Part shown: positions 14,988 to 22,038 of the stretch, one piece after another
How the letters are laid out: each line of letters starts with the position of its first letter
How positions within the stretch are numbered: position 1 is the first letter of the stretch
Source: Polyangiaceae bacterium
Lineage (GTDB): Bacteria > Myxococcota > Polyangia > Polyangiales > Polyangiaceae
Assembly (NCBI GenBank): GCA_025936205.1
Contig: JAICTU010000095.1
Span: forward strand, 1-22,038
DNA length: 22,038 nucleotides
Direction: 5' to 3'
Notes under the pieces: model-generated
Databases searched by the model: none
What the model was told of the DNA's origin: nothing
What the model saw: the letters and a program-made list of their open reading frames with translations, nothing else
Translations under genes and position numbers: made by a program

Positions 14988-15890
14988 ATGCCGGATTCGC
15001 CATCGCCCCGCCTGCGCCCGACACCACCCACTCCCGCCGTCGTACACGAAATCGTTGCGCGCGCCCTGATCGAAGACCTGTCCGGAGGTGACCTGACCAC
15101 CGACGCGACCGTCGCTTCGGAGCTGACCGGGCTCGGCGTGGCGATCTCCAAGTCGCCGCTGCTCGCCTGTGGCAGCACGGTGGCGCAGGCGGTGTTCGCC
15201 GCGGTCGACCCGAAGCTCGAGTTCGAGACGCTGGTTCCCGACGGGGTCTGGGTCCCCGCCGATCGCCCGCTCTGGGAAGTGCGGGGCTCGGCGCGCAGCA
15301 TTCTGATGGCCGAGCGCACGGCGCTGAACTTCGTGCAGCACATGAGCGGCATCGCCACCCTGGCCCACCGCTTCATGCGCGAGATCCCGGTCGGCTCCGG
15401 AACGCGCATCGCCGACACGCGCAAGACCACGCCCGGTCTGCGCGCGCTGGAACGCTACGCCGTGCGCGCGGGCGGCGCCCACAACCATCGCGACGACGTG
15501 GGTTCGGCGATCTTGATCAAGGACAACCACATCGTCGCCAGCGGCGGCGTGGCGGCAGCGGTGCTGCGTGCCCGCTCGCGCGCTCCGCACACCTCCAAGA
15601 TCGAGATCGAGGTGGCCAACCTCGAGCAGGTCGAACAGGCGTTGGCCGCCAAGGTCGACGTGGTGATGCTGGACAACTTCGACCTGGCACAGATCCGCAA
15701 GGCCGTGGCGCTGATCGCCGGCCGCGCGCTGGTCGAGGTGTCGGGCAATGTGACGCTGGAGCGCGTGGCAGACCTGGCACGCGCGGGAGCCGACGTGATC
15801 AGCGTCGGCGCGCTCACGCACTCCGCTCCTGCGGCAGACGTGTCGCTCGGCATTCGCACCCCGATGCCAGAACGGCCGATGGCGGCTTGA
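14988..15890 (+). CDS. nadC: Nicotinate-nucleotide pyrophosphorylase (quinolinate phosphoribosyltransferase)
   Basis: This 300-residue cytoplasmic enzyme converts quinolinate and PRPP to nicotinate mononucleotide, CO2 and pyrophosphate, the last dedicated step of de novo NAD synthesis. The motifs are GGDLTTDAT (33-41), MAERTALNFVQHMSGIAT (107-124), DTRKTTPGLR (143-152), AGGAHNHR (161-168) and LIKDNH (176-181). Further on come the EIEVANLEQ, MLDNF, EVSGNVTLERV and DVISVGALTHS segments that build the barrel and phosphate site. Length is normal. The frame is open upstream, but ATG 14988 is where homology begins; AGGAG directly abuts it. The gene overlaps birA by four bases (TTGA). No nadA or nadB is in the window. 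Confidence 0.96.
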   Translation: MPDSPSPRLRPTPPTPAVVHEIVARALIEDLSGGDLTTDATVASELTGLGVAISKSPLLACGSTVAQAVFAAVDPKLEFETLVPDGVWVPADRPLWEVRGSARSILMAERTALNFVQHMSGIATLAHRFMREIPVGSGTRIADTRKTTPGLRALERYAVRAGGAHNHRDDVGSAILIKDNHIVASGGVAAAVLRARSRAPHTSKIEIEVANLEQVEQALAAKVDVVMLDNFDLAQIRKAVALIAGRALVEVSGNVTLERVADLARAGADVISVGALTHSAPAADVSLGIRTPMPERPMAA

Positions 15891-16699
15891 CCCCGCGTTT
15901 CGAGGTCGAGCGCTTCGCGCAGCTACGCCGCTCTCGACCCGGACTGTCCTGGGGCGAGCCGCTCACGTACGCCGAGGAGACGGGCTCGACCAACGACGAT
16001 GCGCTCGCGGCGGCGCGCCAGGGCGCGCCCAGCGGCAGCGTGTTTCTCGCCGAGCGGCAGACGCGCGGCCGCGGGCGGCGCGGCCGGAGCTGGATCGCCG
16101 AGAGCGGGCAGAGCTTGCTGTTTTCGGTGCTGCTGCGCCCCTCCGGCAGCGGCGGGCCGAGCGGCGAGGCGGGTCCCGGCCAGACCGGCGCGCTGACGCT
16201 GGCAGTCGGGCTGGGTGTGCGCGCGGCGCTCGCGCCGTTCAGCGAGCAGCCGCTGAGCGTGAAGTGGCCCAATGACATCCTGAGCGGCTCGCGCAAGCTG
16301 GCGGGCATCCTGTGCGAGAGTCAGCTGCAGGGCGGGCGGCTCGAGGCGGTGGTGATCGGCGTCGGCATCAACGTCGGGCGCCAGTCCTTCCCGGCGGAGC
16401 TGCAGAATGACGTCACCTGCCTGGAAGAGCTGAGCGGGCGCGGGCACGCGCGGGAGCCGCTGCTGATCGAGGTGCTGCGCGAGGTGGAGCGGCGCGTGGC
16501 CGGGGGCGCCCGCAGCGAGCTGCACGAGCTGATCGAGGAGTTTCGCGCCCACGATGCCCTGCGCGACCGCAAGGTGTTCGTGAGCGGCGCGCGCGAGCTG
16601 AGCGGCATCGCGCGCGGCGTGGACGACCAGGGGCACCTGCTGCTGGAGGCGGACGGCGTGCTGCTGGCGCTGAATTCGGGCACGGTGCGGCTGGGTTGA
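15887..16699 (+). CDS. birA: Biotin-[acetyl-CoA carboxylase] ligase, without HTH domain
   Basis: This 270-residue cytoplasmic enzyme activates biotin with ATP and attaches it to the lysine of biotin carboxyl carrier protein. The motifs are ETGSTNDDAL (31-40), the biotinyl-AMP loop GRGRRGRSW (61-69), SVKWPNDI (124-131), RKLAGILCE (136-144) and VVIGVGINV (155-163). A small C-terminal domain ends in SGTVRLG. It lacks the N-terminal DNA-binding domain of bifunctional BirA, so it should not act as a biotin repressor. A Gly/Ser/Pro-rich insertion sits at about 86-100. The start is a TTG overlapping the nadC stop (TTGA), implying translational coupling. Its stop is 9 bases from the convergent module B lipoprotein. 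Confidence 0.95.
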   Translation: MTPRFEVERFAQLRRSRPGLSWGEPLTYAEETGSTNDDALAAARQGAPSGSVFLAERQTRGRGRRGRSWIAESGQSLLFSVLLRPSGSGGPSGEAGPGQTGALTLAVGLGVRAALAPFSEQPLSVKWPNDILSGSRKLAGILCESQLQGGRLEAVVIGVGINVGRQSFPAELQNDVTCLEELSGRGHAREPLLIEVLREVERRVAGGARSELHELIEEFRAHDALRDRKVFVSGARELSGIARGVDDQGHLLLEADGVLLALNSGTVRLG

Positions 16700-16708
16700 G
16701 GGATCAGC

Positions 16709-18178
16709 TCACGGCTGCTTCCCGCAGTCGTAACGGTCGGTGCCGGGAGCGCAGATGCCGTCGACGGGGGGCTCGTCACAGAAAGTGTCCCGAACGTAAG
16801 GGCAGGGGTCGAGCAAGAGCGGATCGCCCTCGTTGCCGGCCAGCTTGTACTTCCGGGCGCGGCCCGTGATCGAGAAGATCGAGGCCGTCGAGAAGCTCGG
16901 GTTGGAGACGACCTTCAGGTCCTGTACCTCCTGGATGAGCATCGGTAGCTCGATCGACGCCAGGTTGGGATTGCGGATCACCTCAAACACATCGAGCGAT
17001 TGGAGCCATGGCAGGCTGACTGCCTGGAGCACGGGATTCTCTTTCACGTTCAGGAGGCCCATTGTAGTCAACTGCCCGGCGTCAACGATGCTCTGCAGCG
17101 ACTCATTGCCGACCAGCTCCAGGCGGCTCATTGCCGTGGCTGCACCCTCCGGCAAGGTAAAGCTCACGAGCTTCGGATTGTGGTCAATGACCAGCGCGTC
17201 GACGCCTTGGACATTCACGTCCGTGAGCTGAAGGTTGTTGCTCAAGGTCAGTGACAGGCCCGGCGACGCCGAGAAGGTCCTGATCCCGGTGTTGTCCAGA
17301 GTGATGCTATCGGCAGTGATCGGGATCTCTCCCGTGAAGGCGGGCAGCGACTGCAGTTTCACCGTTTGCAGCCTGCGTGCCGTGAGGTTCAGCCCGTTCA
17401 GGCTGGTCAGATTGGACAACCCGACGATGCTCAGATTGTCGAGAATGTGTAAGTTCTCCAGGCCCCTCAGATCGCGCAACCCGGGGCTGCCCATCAGGGA
17501 GAGTCCCAGACTCGACTGTGCGCCCACGCTTTCCAGCCCGGAGAGGCTCGCGAGAGAAGAAACGCCGAGATTCGCGAGGATCAGATTCCCGGAGACGAGC
17601 TGCAGGTTCTCCAGCCCCGCGAGCGACGACAAGCGCTGCCCCGATGGGGGACGAATGGTCAGCGTGCCAAAGAAGTTGCGCAGTGAGCTCAACGCCTGCA
17701 GATCGGCGTCGAAGGCGATCTCCAGATCGCCGTAGATCTTGTCACAGCCCGCCAGGCGATTCAGCTGCTCCTGATTCTGGTAGGGCGGCACGGGCTGGAA
17801 GGAGCTCGTGTAGCACGGCAGCGGAGGAGGATAGAGCTCGTCCACAGGTGCAAACTCGCTGCCCCCAGGCGGGGTGGCGGCGGCCTGGGGTGATGCACCC
17901 TCTGCCGGCAAATCTGCGGCTGGATCATCATACGGCAGCCCATCTCCGAGCGCATTGTTCCCGATGCGCTCCCCCGTCTCCACGTCGACGCACCAACCGC
18001 CGGCGCAGGTCGCGCCCGCGATGCCGCCGCAATCCGACTCGCCGGTGCAACCGAGAAAGTGGGACTCGCTGTCCATTTCCGGTTTTGGACCGCGAGCGAT
18101 GCCGCAGTCGAGCAACAAGAGCAGCGCGCCAGGCGCGAACCAGGTCCGTGAAAGATCTCGTCGAAGGTGTCTGTTCAT
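16709..18178 (-). CDS. Leucine-rich-repeat (receptor-L-domain-like) surface lipoprotein of module B, copy 2
   Basis: This 489-residue protein has an N-terminal export signal (MNRHLRRDLSRTWFAPGALL). It ends in an unusual lipobox, LLLDC, with Asp before the predicted lipid Cys25. The N-terminal cysteine motif DSESHFLGC..ESDCGG....C..GWCVD (36-69) is nearly the same as in the 19673-21121 protein. A proline-rich linker leads to receptor-L-type leucine-rich repeats from about residue 135 (QLNRLAGCDKIYGDLEI, SSLAGLENLQLVSGNLIL, LSGLESVGAQ, LRDLRGLENLHILDNLSI). The C-terminal four-cysteine module is CPY..DTFCDEPP..GICAPGTDRYDC. The start is ATG 18178 with GGAA 6 bases upstream. It lies 18 bases downstream of a decayed paralogue and is probably cotranscribed with the HTH gene. 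Confidence 0.85.
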   Translation of the reverse strand: MNRHLRRDLSRTWFAPGALLLLLDCGIARGPKPEMDSESHFLGCTGESDCGGIAGATCAGGWCVDVETGERIGNNALGDGLPYDDPAADLPAEGASPQAAATPPGGSEFAPVDELYPPPLPCYTSSFQPVPPYQNQEQLNRLAGCDKIYGDLEIAFDADLQALSSLRNFFGTLTIRPPSGQRLSSLAGLENLQLVSGNLILANLGVSSLASLSGLESVGAQSSLGLSLMGSPGLRDLRGLENLHILDNLSIVGLSNLTSLNGLNLTARRLQTVKLQSLPAFTGEIPITADSITLDNTGIRTFSASPGLSLTLSNNLQLTDVNVQGVDALVIDHNPKLVSFTLPEGAATAMSRLELVGNESLQSIVDAGQLTTMGLLNVKENPVLQAVSLPWLQSLDVFEVIRNPNLASIELPMLIQEVQDLKVVSNPSFSTASIFSITGRARKYKLAGNEGDPLLLDPCPYVRDTFCDEPPVDGICAPGTDRYDCGKQP

Positions 18179-18196
18179 GACATTTCCAGCGGGGTC

Positions 18197-18617
18197 TCAG
18201 TTGCGGCAATCGAGCTTGTCGGTGCCCGGGGCACACAGGGAATCAGTGGGAGGTTCGTCGCAGTAGCCGTCGCCGACGAAGGGACAGGGATCGAGCCCAA
18301 CGCCGAGGACAGAGCACCGGCGGAACGCAACTTGGGAAGATCCTGGAGCGACACGTTCGGCATTTGATGGGGAAGCTACAACCCTTCCAGACTCACCAGC
18401 TCGGAAGCCTGATCGATCGACAAATATCCCAGTACCGCGAGCCCCTCCAAACCGGTCAATCGCGGAGGGTGGTGTTAAACAATGTCGAGTTGACCGGCGG
18501 AAAGCCAAGTCCGCCGATCCATAGGCCGCCAGCGAGGTTGCGGAGCGCATGCAGTGGCCGCAGGTCGGCGTCGAACGACAGGCTGGTGTCGACTCTTCCA
18601 AGAGCTCTTCTGCTCAT
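18197..18617 (-). pseudogene. Decayed leucine-rich-repeat lipoprotein remnant of module B
   Basis: Pieces of a lipoprotein like its neighbours survive in different frames. An ATG at 18617 overlaps the HTH stop as ATGA and starts a 53-codon frame containing FDADLRPLHALRNLAGGLW, matching SADLRPLHALRNLYGSL of the intact upstream protein. A second frame then reads LTGLEGLAVLGYLSIDQASE and VSLEGL before a stop, followed by NVSLQDLPKLRS. A third frame encodes the C-terminal cysteine module DPCPFVGDGYCDEPP and CAPGTDKLDC and stops at 18197. The signal peptide, N-terminal cysteine motif and most repeats are missing. About 420 bases remain of roughly 1.45 kb. At least two frame changes and one internal stop are visible, so it is almost certainly non-functional. 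Confidence 0.82.
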
Positions 18618-19633
18618 GACTCCACCTCCTGGTCTTCCTCTCGATCGGAAGGCGAGCGCTCTCGCTCCGAGTTGTCCATGACGGACTGGCCCGCGTACAG
18701 CGTCACCGTCCAGAACTTGTCCGGGCGCGTGCTCTGATCGTTGAAGGCGCGAATGCGCTCGCGCAAGCTGGAGGTGCGCTCGCGGAAGGCGGCGAGCTGC
18801 CCCAGCGCCTCTTGCTCCAGCGGGTGCCCGGGCCACACGTCAAAGCTATAGGTGCTACCGCCGACCTGGTCGCGCCGCCCGCCGTCGTCGGCGAGCTTGG
18901 CCACGATCGTCTTCACCAGCGCCTGGAAATGGTCGAACACCGCCGCTTCCCAGCCCACGCGCGCGTCCCTCGGCACGAAGAACTCGCTCGCCGCGTAGCT
19001 CGCCTCGCCTCCGGGCCCGGCTTGCTCGCGCACGCGCCCGGCCGCGAGCAGCCGCGCCAGCGCGGCATCGAGCTGCTTGCCGCGCGCCAGCTTGCTCAGC
19101 GCCTCGCGCGCGATCGGGCCCTCACGGTAGATCAGCGCCCAGACCAGCTCGTCGCCGCCGGCGCCCTCGTCGTTACCGCTCAGCCGTCCGAGCTCCTCCG
19201 GGCGCGCCACGCGATACGCCGTGCCGGCGCCCGTGCCGGTGCGAAACACCAGCGCGCTCTCACACAGATCATGCAGCACGCCCCGCACCAGTTCCGCGTC
19301 GTCGCGGTGGAAGCGCCGCAGCACGTCGGCGCGCGTGGCGATGCCGGCTTCCTCTACGTACGAGAGCACCGCTTCCCAGAGCGAACGCCCCTGCTCCGTC
19401 GAGCTCTCGCTCAGGCGCTGGATCTTGCGTTGATAGGTGCGCAGCGCCATGCCGAACATGTCCGCGCAGACCTTGCGGCTCACCCCCTGCTCGTTCAGCT
19501 CGTTCGCCAGCTCCAGAAACACCTGATTGGCCACGTTGGCCAGCGGCGCGCGCACGCCCTGCGCCGTCGCCAGCTGGGCGATCAGCACGGTGGTCTGGCG
19601 AATGATCGAATCGATCAGCAGCTGCAGGTTCAT
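18614..19633 (-). CDS. Multi-HTH putative transcriptional regulator of module B
   Basis: This 339-residue paralogue of the 10520-11530 protein has the same architecture. The conserved helical N-terminus carries LIAQLATAQGVRAPLA. The Fis-like helix-turn-helix lies at about 51-74 (SRKVCADMFGMALRTYQRK). Two winged-helix-like segments follow at about 85-143 and 160-212, then a C-terminal domain with GWEAAVFDHFQALV and VGGSTYSFDVWPGHPLE. The tail is acidic and charged. The start is ATG 19633 with GGA 7 bases upstream, 39 bases after the upstream lipoprotein stop. Its stop overlaps the remnant's ATG (ATGA). No transmembrane helix is visible, so it is probably cytoplasmic. A DNA-binding regulator of the neighbouring lipoprotein genes is the best guess. 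The target and inducer are unknown. Confidence 0.78.
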   Translation of the reverse strand: MNLQLLIDSIIRQTTVLIAQLATAQGVRAPLANVANQVFLELANELNEQGVSRKVCADMFGMALRTYQRKIQRLSESSTEQGRSLWEAVLSYVEEAGIATRADVLRRFHRDDAELVRGVLHDLCESALVFRTGTGAGTAYRVARPEELGRLSGNDEGAGGDELVWALIYREGPIAREALSKLARGKQLDAALARLLAAGRVREQAGPGGEASYAASEFFVPRDARVGWEAAVFDHFQALVKTIVAKLADDGGRRDQVGGSTYSFDVWPGHPLEQEALGQLAAFRERTSSLRERIRAFNDQSTRPDKFWTVTLYAGQSVMDNSERERSPSDREEDQEVES

Positions 19634-19672
19634 CGCTGGTCCAAGTGCTCGGGTGGGATCGCCGCGCGGCGC

Positions 19673-21121
19673 TCAGGGCGCCTTGGCGCAATCGACGAGA
19701 TCGGTACCCGTCGCACACAGCACCTCATACGGCGTCTGCGGATAGGGATTGCTCGCGCTCATGGCATCGCAGTAACCGTCGCGCTCGAAGGGACACGGGT
19801 CGAGACCGACGGCATCCCCCTGGTTCGCGCCGACCTTGGCCTTCCCGGCGAGCGCGCTGACGGAGGACAGCGTGTCCGAGCGCAGGCTGGCGTTCGAGAC
19901 CACGACCAGGCTCTCGACCGGTTGCTTCAGCTGCGGCAGATCGAGCGTGGTCAGGTCTGGATTCTGTACCACCTGCAGCGTGGCCAACGACTGCAGCCCG
20001 GGTAGGCTCAAGCGGCTCAGCCCGTAGTTGTTGTTCACCGAGAGCGTGTCCAGCGCGGTCACCTCGGCCAGGCCGCTCAGGCTCTGCAGCATGTAGCTGT
20101 TGGTGATGTCGAGCTTCTGCAGGCCGGCGATGCGCGGCGGCAGGACCAGAGAAGTGACCGTGGAGGAGAACCGGATGCTGAGCTCGTCGACCGTGCCGAC
20201 GCCTCCCAAGTCCGTGAGAATGCTGTTGCCATCGAGCACCAAATTATGGACATGCGTCCCCGACAGCATTTCGAGGCTGGTGAGGCCGGTGGATTGCAAG
20301 TTGAGGGTGTCGATCGTCCTGACGGAGCGCAAGGCTTCGGCCGAGGCCAGGTTCGGCAGGCTCTGGAGCGAGATGGTGCTCATGCTGACCGGGAGGTGCA
20401 GCGCGTCGATGCTCTCGATCCGGAGACCGGAGAGCTCCAGGTGATCCAGTCCCGTCAGGTTCTCGAGGCCACTCAGGTCTCGCAGCTCGCTCTCCGAGAT
20501 GGACAGCTCGTCGTCGGGCGTGGTGCCGACGCGGCGCAGATTGCCCAGGTGCGCCAGTGAAGATTCCTCGAGCCGCATCAGGCGCAGCGAGCCCGAGATG
20601 ATCTCGAGCTGATCGAGACCTTGCAGCGAGGCTTGCGGCTGCTTCAGCGGAAAAATGGACAGGCTGCCATACAGGTTGCGCAGCGCATGCAAGGGCCGCA
20701 GATCGGCACTGGTCGTCAGCTTCAGATCTCCGTAGATGCTCTCGCAGCCCTCGAAGCGATTGATCTGGCCCTGCTCGGTGATGGGTGCTCCCGGCACCAG
20801 CACCGTACAGCGCGCCTCATCGGAGGACGGAGGCTGGACCGCGCCTGCAACCGGAGGCTGCTCGGTGCCTGCAACCGGCGATGGCTCGGGGTCAGCGACC
20901 GGCGCGTAGCCGTCCACACAGACACCTGCCGAGCACGGGCTGCCGCCGCAGTCCGCGTCGCTGGAGCAGCCGAGAAAGTGCGACTCGCTGTCCACCCTGC
21001 TGCCCGCCACCTTCCCGCAGCTCGGCAGCAGCAGCGCCGCCGAGAGGAGCAACGCCCGAGGCGCGCCCCTGCTTCGATAGGCGTTGCAGCGAACGGCGGT
21101 GAGCAGCTGTTTCAGATTCAT
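19673..21121 (-). CDS. Leucine-rich-repeat (receptor-L-domain-like) surface lipoprotein of module B, copy 1
   Basis: This 482-residue protein has an n-region of 22 residues, a hydrophobic core and lipobox LLPSC (Cys35). The cysteine motif DSESHFLGC..DADCGG..C..GVCVDG (44-71) follows. A low-complexity linker with degenerate repeats of the type (P)VAGTEQPPVAGAVQPP comes next (about 72-100). The repeats start at INRFEGCESIYGDLKL and continue through NLYGSLSIF, LQGLDQLEIISGSLRL, LSGLENLTGLDHLEL and NPDLTTLDLPQL. The C-terminal module is CPF..DGYCDA, a longer insert, then LCATGTDLVDC. The frame is open upstream to 21976 as shadow across the divergent HNH gene; ATG 21121 is the start that yields the signal peptide. 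No strong Shine-Dalgarno is seen. It is the first gene of the module B unit. Confidence 0.85.
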   Translation of the reverse strand: MNLKQLLTAVRCNAYRSRGAPRALLLSAALLLPSCGKVAGSRVDSESHFLGCSSDADCGGSPCSAGVCVDGYAPVADPEPSPVAGTEQPPVAGAVQPPSSDEARCTVLVPGAPITEQGQINRFEGCESIYGDLKLTTSADLRPLHALRNLYGSLSIFPLKQPQASLQGLDQLEIISGSLRLMRLEESSLAHLGNLRRVGTTPDDELSISESELRDLSGLENLTGLDHLELSGLRIESIDALHLPVSMSTISLQSLPNLASAEALRSVRTIDTLNLQSTGLTSLEMLSGTHVHNLVLDGNSILTDLGGVGTVDELSIRFSSTVTSLVLPPRIAGLQKLDITNSYMLQSLSGLAEVTALDTLSVNNNYGLSRLSLPGLQSLATLQVVQNPDLTTLDLPQLKQPVESLVVVSNASLRSDTLSSVSALAGKAKVGANQGDAVGLDPCPFERDGYCDAMSASNPYPQTPYEVLCATGTDLVDCAKAP

Positions 21122-21200
21122 ACGCTGTTGCAGCCAGTGTTGCTGATGGCGCGAAAGCCAGGGAGTGGCAATTCTGGCAGCCCCCCGCTGCCCAGCCCCA

Positions 21201-21214
21201 CGGCCGCACGGCCG
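21201..21214. repeat. Short GC palindrome pair in the divergent promoter region
   Basis: CGGCCG-CA-CGGCCG consists of two copies of a self-complementary hexamer. It is located between the divergent starts of the module B lipoprotein (21121) and the HNH-type gene (21317). It could be an operator half-site pair, but such sequence is easy to get by chance in DNA this GC-rich. The remaining 195-base gap contains no credible gene. Confidence 0.2.
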
Positions 21215-21316
21215 CAGCAGTTTCCATGCCGGGTTCGCTGCGAGCAGAGCTGGGCGGCAATGCGAGAGCCTCGAAAAATCGTAGTGATAGTGTGCTGCTC
21301 CGAGTGGGAGGGAAGC

Positions 21317-22038
21317 ATGGGCGAATGGATGATCGCGCACGAGACGTTGTCGCGGCTGGCGCGGGAGCGAGCCGCAGCCGACGCGCTGGAGGGCCACTGG
21401 CTGCTGCGCGCGCGGCGGGCTCGAGCGCATGTGCACCTGGGTTTCGGCAGTTTCGTCAGTTATGTGGAACAGCTCTTCGGTTACACGCCACGCTCGATCT
21501 CGGAAAAGCTGCGCGTCGCCGAGGCGCTGGAGCAGTTGCCGGCGTCGCGAGCGGCGCTCGAGCAAGGCCGGCTCGGCTGGTGCGCGCTGCGCGAGCTCAC
21601 GCGGGTGGCGGTGAGAGAAACCGAAGAAGCCTGGCTCCAAGCGGCGCGAGGCAAGACGGTGCGCCAGCTCGAGCAGCTGGTCGCGGGCAAGCGCCCGGGA
21701 GATGCACCGTCTGCCGCAGCGGATCCGCGGGCGCTGCGCTACGTGCTGCGCTTCGAAGTGACGGCCGAGACGTACGCGCTGTTTCGAGAAGCGCTGCTGG
21801 AGCTGCGCCGGCGGAGCTCCAGCTCTTTCGACGATGATGCGGCGCTGCTCGAGCTGGCGCGCTGCGTTCTCGGCGGCGCTCTGCTCGAGGGCCCTGCGCT
21901 CGGCCAGCGTGACGAGGGCCGCTCGAGCTACCAGATTGCGCTCAGCGTCTGTCCGGAGTGCGGCAGCGGGCGTCAACCCGCCAACGGACAGCTGGTCCCC
22001 GTCCCGCCCGAGATCGTGGAGATGGCAGAGTGCGACGC
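21317..22038 (+). CDS. HNH-endonuclease-type protein, N-terminal part only (runs off right edge)
   Basis: About 240 residues are visible. The N-terminus is helical and arginine-rich (MIAHETLSRLARERAAADAL), followed by GFGSFVSYVEQLFGYTPRSISEKLRVAEALEQLP and ALEQGRLGWCALRELTRVA (each a conserved block in this family). A Ser-rich segment and YQIALSVCPECGSG come next, the latter resembling a zinc-binding CxxC. The layout matches a multi-copy myxobacterial family whose C-terminus is an HNH nuclease domain; that domain would lie beyond the window and is not seen here. The start is ATG 21317 with GGGAGG 6-7 bases upstream. It is divergent from the module B lipoprotein gene. Confidence 0.72.
   Translation, partial: MGEWMIAHETLSRLARERAAADALEGHWLLRARRARAHVHLGFGSFVSYVEQLFGYTPRSISEKLRVAEALEQLPASRAALEQGRLGWCALRELTRVAVRETEEAWLQAARGKTVRQLEQLVAGKRPGDAPSAAADPRALRYVLRFEVTAETYALFREALLELRRRSSSSFDDDAALLELARCVLGGALLEGPALGQRDEGRSSYQIALSVCPECGSGRQPANGQLVPVPPEIVEMAECD

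Noticed and set aside
18812..20005. 397-codon plus-strand open frame opposite the module B HTH gene
   Set aside because: It spans two minus-strand genes, is Arg/His/Gln-rich and has no recognisable domain. The plus-strand frame 10727-11752 opposite the module A HTH gene is the same kind of artefact.
21260..21300. GATAGT as a -10 box for the HNH-type gene
   Set aside because: There is no acceptable -35 hexamer at 16-18 bases and the hexamer alone is too weak.
1..22038. tRNA, rRNA, riboswitch, CRISPR array or transposase
   Set aside because: No cloverleaf-like or conserved RNA sequence, no regularly spaced direct repeats and no transposase-like protein were seen by eye.

Overview
The window is a densely packed, very GC-rich stretch of a bacterial chromosome. 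It most likely comes from a myxobacterium or a close relative (Myxococcota, Polyangiales-like). That placement is inference. It rests on the base composition, a HEAT-repeat membrane protein, several cysteine-patterned surface lipoproteins with leucine-rich repeats, a multi-copy type of HNH-nuclease gene at the right edge, and the nadC-birA pairing. I see no tRNA, rRNA, insertion sequence or CRISPR array.

Left part (1-5875): a membrane-anchored HEAT-repeat protein runs off the left edge on the minus strand. It is divergent from a CPBP/CAAX-type intramembrane protease. A MntA/HepT-type toxin-antitoxin pair follows on the minus strand. A plus-strand seven-helix hybrid histidine kinase is divergent from it.

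Middle-left (5956-8939): two tandem, paralogous lipoproteins on the plus strand each carry one CXXCH haem-attachment motif. They overlap by GTGA and look translationally coupled.

Module A (8959-13882, minus): a leucine-rich-repeat lipoprotein, then a cytoplasmic multi-HTH protein, then a propeller-like lipoprotein whose start lies inside the end of the HTH gene. Housekeeping block (14022-16699): an RMD1/DUF155 membrane protein is divergent from nadC-birA (NAD synthesis and biotin-protein ligation). Module B (16709-21121, minus): a leucine-rich-repeat lipoprotein, a second copy of the HTH protein, a decayed lipoprotein remnant joined to it by ATGA, and another intact leucine-rich-repeat lipoprotein. 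The right edge holds the 5' part of an HNH-type gene.

The most interesting signal is the repeated module of surface lipoprotein, HTH protein and coupled surface lipoprotein. The HTH protein is conserved, whereas the ectodomains differ (leucine-rich repeats or propeller) and one copy is decaying. A variable family of surface recognition or adhesion proteins, each controlled by its own dedicated regulator, would fit this. That function is a hypothesis and nothing in the sequence proves it.
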